DNA of 64,000 bases, from positions 1 through 64,000 of the forward strand of contig JAXHTV010000011.1 of NCBI GenBank assembly GCA_034189865.1, in the 5' to 3' direction. The notes below the pieces were generated by a model that had not been told where the DNA came from, ran no database searches, and saw only the letters and a program-made list of their open reading frames with translations. The position numbers and the translations under genes are program-made. Positions 7,877-16,821 of this stretch are shown here, one piece after another (positions within the stretch are counted from its first letter, which is position 1; every line of letters begins with the position of its first letter). This stretch comes from Pseudomonadota bacterium. GTDB lineage: Bacteria > Pseudomonadota > Gammaproteobacteria > UBA5335.

Positions 7877-8815
7877 TTAGGTGGCGAGCGCGGTGCCGGA
7901 GGTGGTCGGTGGCGTGTGCGTCCGGTCGGGCGCCGCCTGCGGAGGGGCGTGGACGTGTGCCACGTGAATGTACCCCCGCGGTTGGAACGGACCGAGTTCC
8001 TCCGCCGGAACATAGTGACGTAAAGACGGCCCCACCAGATCTTCGACCACGATGTATCCCATATGATTGAAGTCGCACGCCAATTCTTCGGCATCGAAGG
8101 CGGTGCCGAGCGGTTCGCCGATGGAGCGGAGCAGTCGCATCAGCCATTGGCTGCTGCGAATGGCCGTGCGGTTGTGGTGGTAACGGGCGTCCAGATAATC
8201 GAACACCACATCGACGCCGCCTTCGCACAAATCGGCCAGCTCTTCGAACACGTCGGCCACGATATCGATGGGCAAGTAATAGGTGACGCCGAGCCAGTTC
8301 ACAAAGGTGGGCAGGCTGGGGTCGAAGCCGTTTTTGAGCAATTCCTCGCCAATGGATTGGCGTTGAAAATCGATGGGAATGAAGGTGACATTCTCCGGTA
8401 CGCAAAGGCTCCGCTTCGCCAGTCGGCGCCGCTTGGCGTTCTGGGTGGCCGGGTGATCCAACTCGAAGACTTTGAGCTCGGCCACCAAATCGGGGCGTCT
8501 GACCACGAACGAGTCCCAGCCGGCACCAAGAATCACATACTGGCGCACGCCTTCGTTCATCGCCTGGACCAGTTGGTCTTCGGTGTAGCGCGCGCGCACC
8601 AAAACCGACATCAGCGCCTGTAAGATCGGCCGGCGACCCACCGCCCGGGCGAAGTGCCGGTGAAAACGGGGCCGGTGTGTCAGGCGGCGCAAGGGGTATG
8701 GCAAAAACTGTTCCGCATACGGATCGTCGAACACTTGGGTGTCCGGCGAATTGGTGGCGGCGGCGCGTAGAAACGTCACGCCGATGGCAGTTAAGCTGCT
8801 GATTCCCTTCAGCAT
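7877..8815 (-). CDS. SAM-dependent methyltransferase, TIGR00027/leucine carboxyl methyltransferase-like
   Basis: A 312-residue class I methyltransferase of the LCM-like group (TIGR00027 type). It shows the family N-terminus (SLTAIGVTFLRA, then DDPYAEQFL), the SAM-binding loop GAGWDSF at residues 97-103, the acidic loop VFELDHPATQNAKRR and the late motif VDVVFDYLD. Substrates of bacterial members are mostly unknown. The ATG at 8815 has GGAGG nine bases upstream; the earlier ATG at 8824 leaves no spacing and the one at 8857 lacks a ribosome-binding site. It is followed on the same strand by the Mrr-like gene after about 90 bases. Confidence 0.85.
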   Translation of the reverse strand: MLKGISSLTAIGVTFLRAAATNSPDTQVFDDPYAEQFLPYPLRRLTHRPRFHRHFARAVGRRPILQALMSVLVRARYTEDQLVQAMNEGVRQYVILGAGWDSFVVRRPDLVAELKVFELDHPATQNAKRRRLAKRSLCVPENVTFIPIDFQRQSIGEELLKNGFDPSLPTFVNWLGVTYYLPIDIVADVFEELADLCEGGVDVVFDYLDARYHHNRTAIRSSQWLMRLLRSIGEPLGTAFDAEELACDFNHMGYIVVEDLVGPSLRHYVPAEELGPFQPRGYIHVAHVHAPPQAAPDRTHTPPTTSGTALAT

Positions 8816-9027
8816 ACTCGGCATCCTCCAGCGGTTCTTTCGGACCGTGGGCATCAATCCGGTCCGTCACTGAGAAATATAGCCGAGCCATTCCATCCTT
8901 GCCGTTTGACTCTGGCGTACCCGGCGGTAGCGGATAGCGGGCCGTATCGGTAGCATTTCCCCACCGGATCGCCCCTGATGACGGGCCGAGTGGCCGGGAT
9001 TGATTCGCGGACGGGGATGGTGAGCCG

Positions 9028-9705
9028 ATGCCGAAACATTCTTTTATGGCCCGCGCCCAGCGCTACCTGCTAACCGGAGTGGTCACCGTGGTGCCGCTGT
9101 GGATCACTTGGTGGGTCTTGCAACTGATTCTCTCGTGGCTGTCGTCGTTTAGTCTGCCGTGGATTCGCGCCTTGTCCAAACAGGTCAATGGCTCGTCGGC
9201 CGTGCCGGCGCTGGATTGGCTGGGTCACCCTTGGGTTCAGACCGGCGCGGCTGCCGGTCTGACTATCATCGCTTTGTACTTTCTCGGTTGGGTGGCCACG
9301 TTCGTGGTGGGACGCCGGTTGATCGCTCTGGTCGATGCCTTGTTTCACCGAATTCCGTTGGTGCAGACCGTCTACGGCGGGACCAAGAAGCTGCTCGCTG
9401 CCTTGGAACAACAGCACGGGGAGTTGCAACGGGTGGTCCTGATCGAGTTTCCCACGCCCCGGATGAAGGCGGTGGGCTTTGTGACCCGGGTGCTCAAAGA
9501 CCAGGCCACCGGCGCCGAGTTGGCGGCGGTTTATGTGCCGACCACACCGAATCCCACCTCCGGCTACGTGGAGATTGTGCCCGTGGGGCACTTGGTGTCA
9601 TTGGATTGGAGCATCGATGAAGCCATGAGCTTTATCATCTCCGGCGGGTCCATCGCACCCGACTATGTGCGGTACTCATTGCCCGAAGAGGACAAACCAG
9701 CCTAG
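9028..9705 (+). CDS. DUF502 family membrane protein
   Basis: A 225-residue DUF502 protein. It has two N-terminal membrane helices (YLLTGVVTVVPLWITWWVLQ at about 13-33 and TGAAAGLTIIALYFLGWVATF at about 72-92). Next come the family motif HRIPLVQTVYGGTKKLLAAL and a soluble C-terminal beta-rich part containing VYVPTTPNPTSGY and AMSFIISGG, both hallmarks of DUF502. The function of the family is not established; plant homologues (LCV/CLT-like) are membrane proteins. It ends 4 bases before the convergent YjbQ gene. Length is typical. Confidence 0.9.
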   Translation: MPKHSFMARAQRYLLTGVVTVVPLWITWWVLQLILSWLSSFSLPWIRALSKQVNGSSAVPALDWLGHPWVQTGAAAGLTIIALYFLGWVATFVVGRRLIALVDALFHRIPLVQTVYGGTKKLLAALEQQHGELQRVVLIEFPTPRMKAVGFVTRVLKDQATGAELAAVYVPTTPNPTSGYVEIVPVGHLVSLDWSIDEAMSFIISGGSIAPDYVRYSLPEEDKPA

Positions 9706-9709
9706 CGTT

Positions 9710-10132
9710 TCACGTCGATTCGCCGAGAATCGTCACCGTAATCCGCCGCCGGTGTCCGTGGTGACGGTGTTCCCACAGGAAAACCCCTTGCCAGGTGCCC
9801 AGGGCGCAGCGGCCGTCGGTGACCGGTAAGGTGAGATCCGGGTGCGTGAAGATGCTGCGGATATGGGCGGGCATGTCGTCCGGGCCTTCCAGGGAATGGG
9901 CGTAGCGCGGATCGCCATCGGGGGCGAAACGCGCCGCAAAGGCTTCCAGATCGTCGCGAACCGAGGGGTCGGCGTTCTCGCAAATAATCAGCGAGGCGCT
10001 GGTATGATGTTGAAACACATGGCACAAGCCGCTGCGGATGCCTGACTGGCAGACGATGGCTTGAATCTTGTCGGTGATTTCGTGGGTTCCCCGCCCCGGG
10101 GTCGTGATGGTCAGTTGCTCTTGCTTCACCAT
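9710..10132 (-). CDS. yjbQ: YjbQ / UPF0047 family protein
   Basis: A 140-residue UPF0047 protein. Diagnostic motifs are [22 protein letters not shown] near residue 35, then [15 protein letters not shown] and the C-terminal [13 protein letters not shown]. The conserved histidines form the proposed metal or phosphate-binding pocket. E. coli YjbQ has a weak thiamine-phosphate synthase activity, and the true role is unsettled. The frame extends upstream to 10276, overlapping the start of the divergent oxidoreductase gene; the ATG at 10132 gives the normal N-terminus (another candidate is 10147). It is convergent with DUF502. Confidence 0.88.
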   Translation of the reverse strand: MVKQEQLTITTPGRGTHEITDKIQAIVCQSGIRSGLCHVFQHHTSASLIICENADPSVRDDLEAFAARFAPDGDPRYAHSLEGPDDMPAHIRSIFTHPDLTLPVTDGRCALGTWQGVFLWEHRHHGHRRRITVTILGEST

Positions 10133-10275
10133 ATCGCTCGTTCCCATTTGCGCGTTGCCATGCCGTACCCTGCCGTTCAATTGTATCTTGGGATCGGCCG
10201 GTTTCCTCAGCGCGGGGTCATTCAGCATTCTGCCGTTGGGAGAACGATCTCCCGCGCGAGCTCGGTGATAAACCA

Positions 10276-11370
10276 TTGGACAAGCTGGACTGTGTCGTTG
10301 TTGGCGCCGGTGTGGTGGGTTTAGCGGTAGCCCGCAGCCTCGCCCTGCGCGGACGGGAGGTGGTTGTCCTGGAGGCCGAGCCGGCTGTGGGCAGTCAGAT
10401 CAGCGCCCGAAACAGCGAGGTGATCCACGCCGGTCTTTACTACGCCACTGACAGTCTCAAGGCGCGGCTGTCTCTGGCCGGTCGTACCGCGCTCTATGCG
10501 TATTGCCAAAGCCGGTCCATACCCCACCGGCGCGTGGGTAAGTGGGTTGTGGCCACGGGCGAAGCACAACAGGCCGATTTGCGGGCCTTGCAGGCCAAGG
10601 CCGTGGCCAATGGCGTGACCGGGCTTCAGTACCTCGATGGCGGGCAAGTCCGCTCGCAATGCCCCGAGTTGGCTTGCGTGGCGGCGCTCTATTCGCCCGA
10701 TACGGGCATTGTCGACAGCCACGCCTTGATGCAGGCCCTGCAAGCCGAAGCCGAATCTCACGGCGCGGTGGTGGTGCTGCGCAGTCCTGTTGCCGGCGGG
10801 CGTGTGGGCAATGGCGAGTGCGTTGTTCAGTTGGCGGATGGCACCGCGTTCGGCTGCCGGAGCTTGATCAACAGTGCCGGACTGTCGGCCACGCAGCTCG
10901 CCCGCGCGCTGGCGGGGTTGCCGGCGCGGTGGGTGCCGCCTTTGTATTACGCCAAAGGCCGTTATTTCGCCTTCTCGGGGCGGTGTCCCTTTTCGCAGCT
11001 GGTGTATCCGTTGCCGCAATCCGGTGGTTTGGGCGTTCACTTGACGCTGAATCTGGCCGGGCAAGCGCGCTTCGGGCCGGATGTCCAGTGGGTGGACGCG
11101 CCAGATTACGGTGTGGATGCGGGCTGTCAAACAGCGTTCGAACAGGCCATTCGGGCCTATTGGCCGGGACTGCCATCCGATGCTTTACGGCCCGATTTCG
11201 CCGGGATTCGCCCCAAACTCGCCGGTCCCGGTGAGCCGGCGGCCGATTTTCGTATTGATGGTCCCGCCCAACATGGCGTGCCGGGATTGGTGAATCTGTT
11301 CGGTATCGAATCGCCCGGCTTGACCGCCAGCTTGGCCATTGGCGAGTACGTGGCCGATTTGCTGGCCTGA
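10276..11370 (+). CDS. FAD-dependent oxidoreductase, L-2-hydroxyglutarate oxidase-like
   Basis: A 364-residue D-amino-acid-oxidase-superfamily (DAO) flavoprotein. The dinucleotide fold is at residues 7-26 ([20 protein letters not shown]), followed by [24 protein letters not shown], which is characteristic of the L-2-hydroxyglutarate dehydrogenase/oxidase group (LhgO, L2HGDH). The C-terminal FAD contact reads [10 protein letters not shown]...[18 protein letters not shown]. Such enzymes oxidise L-2-hydroxyglutarate to 2-oxoglutarate and pass electrons to quinone or oxygen. The start codon is TTG, because the Rossmann fold begins immediately and no ATG lies upstream in frame. It ends one base before the convergent formylglutathione hydrolase gene. 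Substrate is inferred from motif resemblance. Confidence 0.82.
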   Translation: MDKLDCVVVGAGVVGLAVARSLALRGREVVVLEAEPAVGSQISARNSEVIHAGLYYATDSLKARLSLAGRTALYAYCQSRSIPHRRVGKWVVATGEAQQADLRALQAKAVANGVTGLQYLDGGQVRSQCPELACVAALYSPDTGIVDSHALMQALQAEAESHGAVVVLRSPVAGGRVGNGECVVQLADGTAFGCRSLINSAGLSATQLARALAGLPARWVPPLYYAKGRYFAFSGRCPFSQLVYPLPQSGGLGVHLTLNLAGQARFGPDVQWVDAPDYGVDAGCQTAFEQAIRAYWPGLPSDALRPDFAGIRPKLAGPGEPAADFRIDGPAQHGVPGLVNLFGIESPGLTASLAIGEYVADLLA

Positions 11371-11371
11371 A

Positions 11372-12223
11372 TCAGGTCGCCGCGTTTAAGGCTTTGGCGT
11401 GGTGGTTGATATGGTCTTCGATAAAGCTGGCGATGAAGTAGTAGCTGTGATCGTACCCCGGATGCTCCCGCAAGGTGAGTTCCACCCCCGCCGCTTTGCA
11501 CGCGGTCGCGAAGCGCTGGGGATGAAGCTGTTCGGATAGAAACTCATCGTCCAGGCCCTGGTCGATGAGAATCGGCAAGGTGCTGCCGTTTTCCCGCACC
11601 AGGTGGGTGGCGTCATATTCCTGCCAGCTTTGCTCGTCCGGCCCCAGATAGCCGGTAAAAGCATCGCGGCCCCAGGGGCAGCGAGTGGGATTGCATATCG
11701 GCGAGAAGGCCGAAACGGAGCGGTATCGCCCCGGATTGCGCAAGTGCGCCACCAATGCCCCGTGGCCACCCATGGAGTGCCCGAAGATGCCGCTGCGTTC
11801 GGTGTCGGCGGGAAAGTGGGCGGCGATCAGCTCGGGCAGTTCGCTGATCACGTAGTCGTACATGCGGTAGTTTTCCGACCACGGCGACTGGCGGGCGTTG
11901 AGGTAAAAGCCCGCGCCGCTGCCGAAGTCGTAGCGGTCGTCCTCACCGGGTAGTCCCAGCCCGCGCGGGCTGGTGTCCGGCGCAACCAGAATCAGGCCGT
12001 GTCGAGCGGCCGCGCGTTGGGCCCCGGCTTTGACCATGAAGTTCTGTTCCGTGCAGGTCAAACCGGAGAGGAAATACAACACCGGGCAGCGTTGCTGCGC
12101 CGCCTGGGGCGGCAGATAGACGGCGAAGCGCATCGGGCAGCCACACTGGCTGGAATCGTGGGAATAAAATCGGGTCCAACCGTCGAAGTGACGGTGCTGT
12201 TCGATGAGCTCTGGTGCGGACAT
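11372..12223 (-). CDS. fghA: S-formylglutathione hydrolase
   Basis: A 283-residue alpha/beta hydrolase of the esterase D family, which hydrolyses S-formylglutathione to formate and glutathione, the second step of glutathione-dependent formaldehyde oxidation. The nucleophile is S150 in GHSMGGHGAL. The acid lies in DQGLDDEFL and the histidine in HPGYDHSYYFIASFIEDH, both standard for the family. The family strand FLSGLTCTEQNF is present. Start chosen at ATG 12223 with GGGG six bases upstream; an ATG four codons earlier is less well placed. It lies about 160 bases downstream of the matching dehydrogenase gene on the same strand, so the two probably form an operon. Confidence 0.93.
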   Translation of the reverse strand: MSAPELIEQHRHFDGWTRFYSHDSSQCGCPMRFAVYLPPQAAQQRCPVLYFLSGLTCTEQNFMVKAGAQRAAARHGLILVAPDTSPRGLGLPGEDDRYDFGSGAGFYLNARQSPWSENYRMYDYVISELPELIAAHFPADTERSGIFGHSMGGHGALVAHLRNPGRYRSVSAFSPICNPTRCPWGRDAFTGYLGPDEQSWQEYDATHLVRENGSTLPILIDQGLDDEFLSEQLHPQRFATACKAAGVELTLREHPGYDHSYYFIASFIEDHINHHAKALNAAT

Positions 12224-12386
12224 TCTCAACCCCATGCGCAGTCGATCCGAGGGTTACGATTCATCAGGGTCATCCTAGTCGCTTTCACTTGAAGAAAAAC
12301 ATCGCCGCCTGGGCCGGGCGTGCTCGATTCCGGCGGGCGCCCTTGACGCCTGTTGGCTTCGGCCGCGATTCGCCTTCGTTGCTGTG

Positions 12387-13496
12387 TTAGAAATGGACCA
12401 CCGTGCGGATGCTTTTCCCGGCGTGCATCAGATCGAATGCCTCGTTGATACGATCCAATGGCAGGGTGTGGGTGACGAAACGATCGACTTCCAGTTTGCC
12501 GTCCAGATACATCGCGACGTAGTCCGGCAGTTGGCTGCGCCCCTTGACGCCGCCGAAGGCGCTGCCTTTCCAGACCCGTCCGGTGACCAGTTGAAACGGC
12601 CGCGTGCAGATTTCCTCGCCGGCAGCGGCCACACCGATGATGGTCGATACCCCCCAGCCTTTGTGACAGCACTCCAGGGCGATGCGCATCAGCTGGACCT
12701 GACCGACACACTCGAAAGAATAATCCACCCCGCCATCGGTGAGCTCGATGATCACCTCTTGCAGCGGCGCGGCGTGCTCGGTGGGGTTAATGCAGTCGGT
12801 GGCGCCCAGTTGGCGGGCGAACTCGAATTTATCTGCGTTGATGTCCACGACCACAATGCGTGCAGCGCCGGCCATTCGGGCCCCCTGCACCACGCTCAAG
12901 CCCACGGCGCCCAGACCGAAGACCGCCACGGTGGAACCGGCTTCCACCCGCGCGGTGTTGAGCACCGCACCCACACCGGTGGTGATGCCGCAGCCCAGCA
13001 GGCAGACTTTCTCAAGCGGCGCGGCCTCCGGGACCTTGGCCAGCGCGATTTCCGGCAGCACGGTGTACTCGGAAAAGGTGGAGGTGCCCATGTAGTGATG
13101 AACCATCCGGCCATCGATGCTGAAGCGGCTGGTGCCGTCGGGCATCAATCCCTGGCCTTGCGTGGCACGAATGGCCTGACACAGGTTGGTTTTGCCCGAA
13201 CGGCAGAACCGGCAGGTGCCGCACTCCGGTGTGTAGAGGGGAATCACGTGGTCGCCCGGTTTGACACTGCTCACGCCCGCGCCGACCTCCATGACGATGG
13301 CGCCGCCCTCATGACCCAATATCGCCGGAAACAGCCCTTCCGGGTCCGCGCCGGAGAGGGTGTACGCGTCGGTATGGCATACGCCGGTGGCGACATTGCG
13401 GACGAGCACCTCGCCTTCCTGGGGGGCTTGCACGTCGACTTCGACGATCTCCAGGGGTTGTGCAGCCTTCCAGGCGATCGCGGCGCGAGATTTCAT
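12387..13496 (-). CDS. frmA: S-(hydroxymethyl)glutathione dehydrogenase (class III alcohol dehydrogenase)
   Basis: A 369-residue zinc alcohol dehydrogenase of class III, which oxidises the formaldehyde-glutathione adduct to S-formylglutathione with NAD+. Catalytic zinc ligands are visible at C40 ([12 protein letters not shown]) and H62-E63 (GHEGG), with the third Cys in [13 protein letters not shown]. The four structural-zinc cysteines are C92, C95, C98 and C106. The NAD fold is [17 protein letters not shown]. The pattern [17 protein letters not shown] is diagnostic for the glutathione-dependent form. With the downstream hydrolase it forms a full formaldehyde-to-formate route, which fits C1 metabolism or general formaldehyde detoxification. 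No regulator gene (frmR type) is adjacent. Confidence 0.95.
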   Translation of the reverse strand: MKSRAAIAWKAAQPLEIVEVDVQAPQEGEVLVRNVATGVCHTDAYTLSGADPEGLFPAILGHEGGAIVMEVGAGVSSVKPGDHVIPLYTPECGTCRFCRSGKTNLCQAIRATQGQGLMPDGTSRFSIDGRMVHHYMGTSTFSEYTVLPEIALAKVPEAAPLEKVCLLGCGITTGVGAVLNTARVEAGSTVAVFGLGAVGLSVVQGARMAGAARIVVVDINADKFEFARQLGATDCINPTEHAAPLQEVIIELTDGGVDYSFECVGQVQLMRIALECCHKGWGVSTIIGVAAAGEEICTRPFQLVTGRVWKGSAFGGVKGRSQLPDYVAMYLDGKLEVDRFVTHTLPLDRINEAFDLMHAGKSIRTVVHF

Positions 13497-13631
13497 TCCG
13501 ATGGGTCCTTGTGTTCTTGGGTGTTGGTGGACCGGGACGGTTCCCGGCGTTGCCTAAAAGTAGGCTGGATCGACGCTGTGAACAAGCCTTGCCCCAAACA
13601 CCGGGAAAATCCCGCGATGGGATTGTGGGCG

Positions 13632-14192
13632 CTAGCCTGCTTCCGAAAGGAGCGTGGTGTGATAGCGCAACACTTCAACGGTCTCGGACCAATACTCGCC
13701 CGGCAAACCGGCTTTGCGCTTCAGTTCACGCAGGAACTGGTGAGGCTCGGGCAGAGTGGACCACACCACCGGGAGGAAGGTGGCGCTGCGTCCGCTTTCG
13801 CGCAGAATGAGGCCATCCCGCCCGGGGCGCAGTTGATTCAGTAAATCCTGTTCGGACTCGAAAACCATGGCCTGGGGGATGCTCAGTAGGGAAATTTCGA
13901 TCTGGGTGTCGGCCAGTTCCCCGCGTTCAAGCGCCGCAAAACGGGGGTCGCGAAATGCCGCGGCGCAGGCGTTGGCCGCCACGTCCACCGCCAGCGGGCA
14001 GTGGGCCGCCAAAGAACCAATGCAGCCGGTCAAGCGGCGGTCCATGTGGAGGCTGACAAAGCTGGCCGCAGGCTGCCGTAACGGCTCCGGGAGCGGGTTG
14101 AGGGGAACGGTTGGCGCCTGCCCGTGGTTGTCCAACCCGAATTCAATGGCCCGGCGGGCAAGCTGAAAAAGTGTGTCGGCATGGGGGTGCAT
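13632..14192 (-). CDS. amrA: AmmeMemoRadiSam system protein A (AMMECR1 domain)
   Basis: A 186-residue AMMECR1-domain protein. Conserved features are the PAASFVSLHMDRRLTGCIGSL segment, containing the family hexapeptide L-R-G-C-I-G in the form LTGCIG, followed by VAANACAAAFRDPRF and IEISLLSIPQ, and the late GRSATFLPVVW. AMMECR1 proteins are found from archaea to humans without a proven biochemical role. A GTG at 14210 would overlap the upstream MEMO-like gene by 4 bases, but the ATG at 14192 has GGAGAG about nine bases upstream and is preferred. The gene follows the MEMO-like gene, and the radical SAM partner is divergent from that pair. Confidence 0.9.
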   Translation of the reverse strand: MHPHADTLFQLARRAIEFGLDNHGQAPTVPLNPLPEPLRQPAASFVSLHMDRRLTGCIGSLAAHCPLAVDVAANACAAAFRDPRFAALERGELADTQIEISLLSIPQAMVFESEQDLLNQLRPGRDGLILRESGRSATFLPVVWSTLPEPHQFLRELKRKAGLPGEYWSETVEVLRYHTTLLSEAG

Positions 14193-14206
14193 GGACTGAT
14201 CTCTCC

Positions 14207-14992
14207 TCACGCGAGCTGCCAGGCGCCGTAGCCCACCACCCGGTCACGGCCACCGGCCGTGTCGCCGGAGTTGCGAAGATCCGCCGTGGAGACGGACAGT
14301 TTGCGTCCGCGCGCGGCGAGCAGCAGTCCGGCAACGGGCCGTTGGCCGCAGGCCTGATGTTCGGCGATGGTTTCGGGCGCGAGGTTTTCAATGGCTTGGC
14401 AGGTGAGCCGATCCAGCTTCTTGGCGGTGCGATAGTCGTGGTAGTGAGACAGATCGGAGCTGATCACCACCAGCGTATCGGGCCGTTGCCAAAGCGCCTC
14501 GATCACGCCCTGGACGTGCTCCGGTGAAGCCTGTCCCACCAGCAAGGGGACAATGGCGAACGTATCGAACAGTACTTGCAGAAACGGCAGTTCCACCTCC
14601 AAACAATGTTCACGCTCATGTGCGAGGTCGGAATAGACAACGCCGCAGCGCCGTCTCAGGGCCGCAATCGTCGTCTGGTCGACCGGGAGGGGACCCAGCG
14701 GGGTGGAAAACGCCGTGGCACGGGGGGCGGCAATTCCCCGAACCGGGTAGTGATGGGCCGGACCGATCAGCGCGATCCGGCGTGGTGGCGTGCTCAGGTT
14801 TTTAAGCGGTGCGAAGGCTGATGCCGCGATCGGGCCGGAATAGAGATAGCCGGCGTGGGGCGCGATGATCGCGGCGGGTTCCGTGTCACCCGCATCGGCC
14901 TCGCCGAGCAACCGGGCGATCGTCGCGCGCAGTTCCACGGGGTTTGACGGATAAAACACACCGGACACGGCCGCTGGGCGTATGGTTTCCAT
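14207..14992 (-). CDS. amrB: AmmeMemoRadiSam system protein B (MEMO1 family)
   Basis: A 261-residue MEMO-family protein, structurally related to class III non-heme iron dioxygenases. Visible family motifs are RPAAVSGVFYPSNP at the N-terminus, IIAPHAGYLYSGPIAASAF with the first histidine, LIGPAHHYPVRG with the next ones, EHCLEVELPFLQ, and VVISSDLSHYHDYRTAKK. Human MEMO1 has been reported to bind iron or copper; bacterial function is unknown. The gene is the first of a two-gene unit with the AMMECR1 gene, and faces the radical SAM gene across about 120 bases carrying a perfect palindrome at 15042-15057. Confidence 0.92.
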   Translation of the reverse strand: METIRPAAVSGVFYPSNPVELRATIARLLGEADAGDTEPAAIIAPHAGYLYSGPIAASAFAPLKNLSTPPRRIALIGPAHHYPVRGIAAPRATAFSTPLGPLPVDQTTIAALRRRCGVVYSDLAHEREHCLEVELPFLQVLFDTFAIVPLLVGQASPEHVQGVIEALWQRPDTLVVISSDLSHYHDYRTAKKLDRLTCQAIENLAPETIAEHQACGQRPVAGLLLAARGRKLSVSTADLRNSGDTAGGRDRVVGYGAWQLA

Positions 14993-15041
14993 GCAAGGTC
15001 TCCAAGCTTGATTTACCGGTTATGGGGTCGTTGTTGAGCGG

Positions 15042-15057
15042 TTTCAAGTGCTTGAAA
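15042..15057. promoter_or_regulatory. Palindromic candidate operator in the amrBA/amrS divergent region
   Basis: TTTCAAGTGCTTGAAA is two perfect 7-base inverted arms (15042-15048 and 15051-15057) separated by TG. It sits in the short region between the start of the MEMO-like gene (14992, minus) and the radical SAM gene (plus). The size and symmetry suit a dimeric repressor or activator that could control both arms of the system. No regulator gene is adjacent. Confidence 0.45.
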
Positions 15058-15111
15058 TAACGAAAATAACCCCCATTGATGAGTGAATTCGGCTTTTTGG
15101 TACGTACAACG

Positions 15112-16200
15112 ATGACCGACATTCACCATACCGTTCCGGGGCGCTACTGGCATCGGCTGGAGGACGGGCGCTTGCAGTGCGACCTGTGTCCACGTTTCTG
15201 CAAGCTCCGGGATGGCCAGCGCGGGCTGTGTTTCGTTCGCGCCCGGGAAGGCGAGCAGATGGTGCTCACCACCTACGGACGTTCCAGTGGATTTTGTATC
15301 GACCCCATTGAGAAAAAACCGCTCAATCATTTCTATCCCGGCAGCCCCGTGCTGTCGTTTGGCACCGCCGGCTGCAATTTGGCCTGCAAGTTCTGTCAAA
15401 ACTGGGATATCAGCAAATCGCGACAGATGCATACGCTGGCCGATCAGGCCATGCCCGAGCAGATCGCTCGAGCGGCCAAGGCTCATGGCTGTCAGAGTGT
15501 GGCTTACACCTACAACGATCCGGTGATATTTCTGGAGTACGCGGAGGACGTGGCGCAGGCCTGCCGGGCCCTCGGTGTGCACAATGTCGCCGTCACGGCC
15601 GGGTATATTTGCGACGCCCCCCGGGAGGCTTTTTTCAAGCACATGGACGCGGCCAATGTGGATTTGAAAGGCTTCGATGAGGACTTTTACTACCGCACGA
15701 CCGGCGCGCATCTGCAGCCGGTGCTGGAGACCCTGCAGTATCTCAAGCACGAGACCCACGTGTGGCTGGAGATCACCACGTTGATTATCCCGGGCGCCAA
15801 CGATTCGTCTGCGCAATTACACGCGATGAGCGAGTGGGTGGCGGCCCATCTCGGGCTGGACGTGCCGTGGCACTTCACGGCGTTTCATCCCGACTACCGG
15901 ATGCCGGATCACCCCCCGACCCCGGCGGCGACCTTGCGTCAGGCCCGGGAGATCGCCCGTTCCAAGGGGATCCGTTACGTCTATACCGGTAATGTCCATG
16001 ACCACGACGGCGGCTCGACGCATTGTCACGCGTGCGCAGAGCGCTTGATCGGTCGGGATTGGTACGTCCTGGATACGTGGAATTTGACGGCGGATGGCTG
16101 TTGTCGCCGGTGCGGCACGCGCTGTGCGGGGCATTTCGCTGAGCGCCCGGGTGACTGGGGCGCCGGGCGCTTGCCCTTGCGGATGGCCGAATTCGCTTGA
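15112..16200 (+). CDS. amrS: AmmeMemoRadiSam system radical SAM enzyme
   Basis: A 362-residue radical SAM protein of the AmmeMemoRadiSam group, related to pyruvate formate-lyase activating enzyme. From the chosen start: an N-terminal cysteine cluster C23, C26, C30 and C40 (CDLCPRFCKLRDGQRGLC), then the [4Fe-4S]/SAM motif C88-N-L-A-C92-K-F-C95, then the PFL-activase-like core (SVAYTYNDPVIFLEYAEDVA, DLKGFDEDFY, TTLIIPGAND). The C-terminus has more cysteine pairs (CHACAERL, CCRRCGTRC). The substrate is unknown. Possible starts are ATG 15079 or ATG 15112; neither has a strong ribosome-binding site. It is divergent from the MEMO and AMMECR1 genes. Confidence 0.92.
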   Translation: MTDIHHTVPGRYWHRLEDGRLQCDLCPRFCKLRDGQRGLCFVRAREGEQMVLTTYGRSSGFCIDPIEKKPLNHFYPGSPVLSFGTAGCNLACKFCQNWDISKSRQMHTLADQAMPEQIARAAKAHGCQSVAYTYNDPVIFLEYAEDVAQACRALGVHNVAVTAGYICDAPREAFFKHMDAANVDLKGFDEDFYYRTTGAHLQPVLETLQYLKHETHVWLEITTLIIPGANDSSAQLHAMSEWVAAHLGLDVPWHFTAFHPDYRMPDHPPTPAATLRQAREIARSKGIRYVYTGNVHDHDGGSTHCHACAERLIGRDWYVLDTWNLTADGCCRRCGTRCAGHFAERPGDWGAGRLPLRMAEFA

Positions 16201-16225
16201 TGCGAGTTCACCCCCTACACCGGAT

Positions 16226-16600
16226 TTACCAGGGCAGGGGGTTGTGGGCTCGGGCGACCGCGATGATATAGGCCACCGTGATCAGCGCACCGGCGAACGC
16301 CGCCAATCGGACGGTCAAGGTCTTACCGCGTTTCAAGGCAATGGTTCCCAGCACGATATAAACGACCAAACCCAAGACCTTCGCCGTCAGCCAGTGGTTG
16401 ACGAACGGATACTGACCGATCTGAAACAGCAAGCCGATGGCACTAACGAGTAGGATGGTGTCAACGACGTGGGGGACGATCTTCACGCAGCGTTGCTCCA
16501 GCCGCACCGGCTTTCGCACCATCCAATAGCCCCGGAGAATGAATAAGCCTACGCTAAGGGCGACCGTGGTTAGGTGGATATGGCGGAGCAAGATGTACAT
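16226..16600 (-). CDS. SirB2-family membrane protein
   Basis: A 124-residue protein with four membrane helices of the SirB2 type: YILLRHIHLTTVALSVGLFILRGYWM, VPHVVDTILLVSAIGLLFQI, TAKVLGLVVYIVLGTIALK and LAAFAGALITVAYIIAVA. SirB was named as an invasin regulator in Shigella, but the family is widespread and without an assigned function. The ATG at 16600 has GAGAGGAA just upstream and starts directly with the first helix; the open frame upstream is rejected. It is convergent with the radical SAM gene and divergent from the sirtuin gene. Confidence 0.85.
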   Translation of the reverse strand: MYILLRHIHLTTVALSVGLFILRGYWMVRKPVRLEQRCVKIVPHVVDTILLVSAIGLLFQIGQYPFVNHWLTAKVLGLVVYIVLGTIALKRGKTLTVRLAAFAGALITVAYIIAVARAHNPLPW

Positions 16601-16821
16601 CCGTTCCTCTCTTTGTTGTTTGCGTTGCCGGTGAGGGGTCGGGATGGATCGCCTGACCGGAATCATCGCCCGCCAGTTTACGGTAGTTGATGCGGTTCGT
16701 CTGTGTCACGCCAATCGAAATCCGCCGTGATACGTTAACCGTGCGGGGCGGTTGAGCCGTCAGGGCGCTCGCTGTGACACGTTGAAGTCCACACGCGGCC
16801 TGGGTTAGGGAGCAGGATCGA

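Noticed and set aside
7304-8815. Restriction-modification pair (Mrr-like nuclease plus methyltransferase)
   Set aside because: The methyltransferase is of the TIGR00027 small-molecule/LCM type without DNA methylase motifs, and the nuclease is membrane-anchored, so they are not a classical R-M system.
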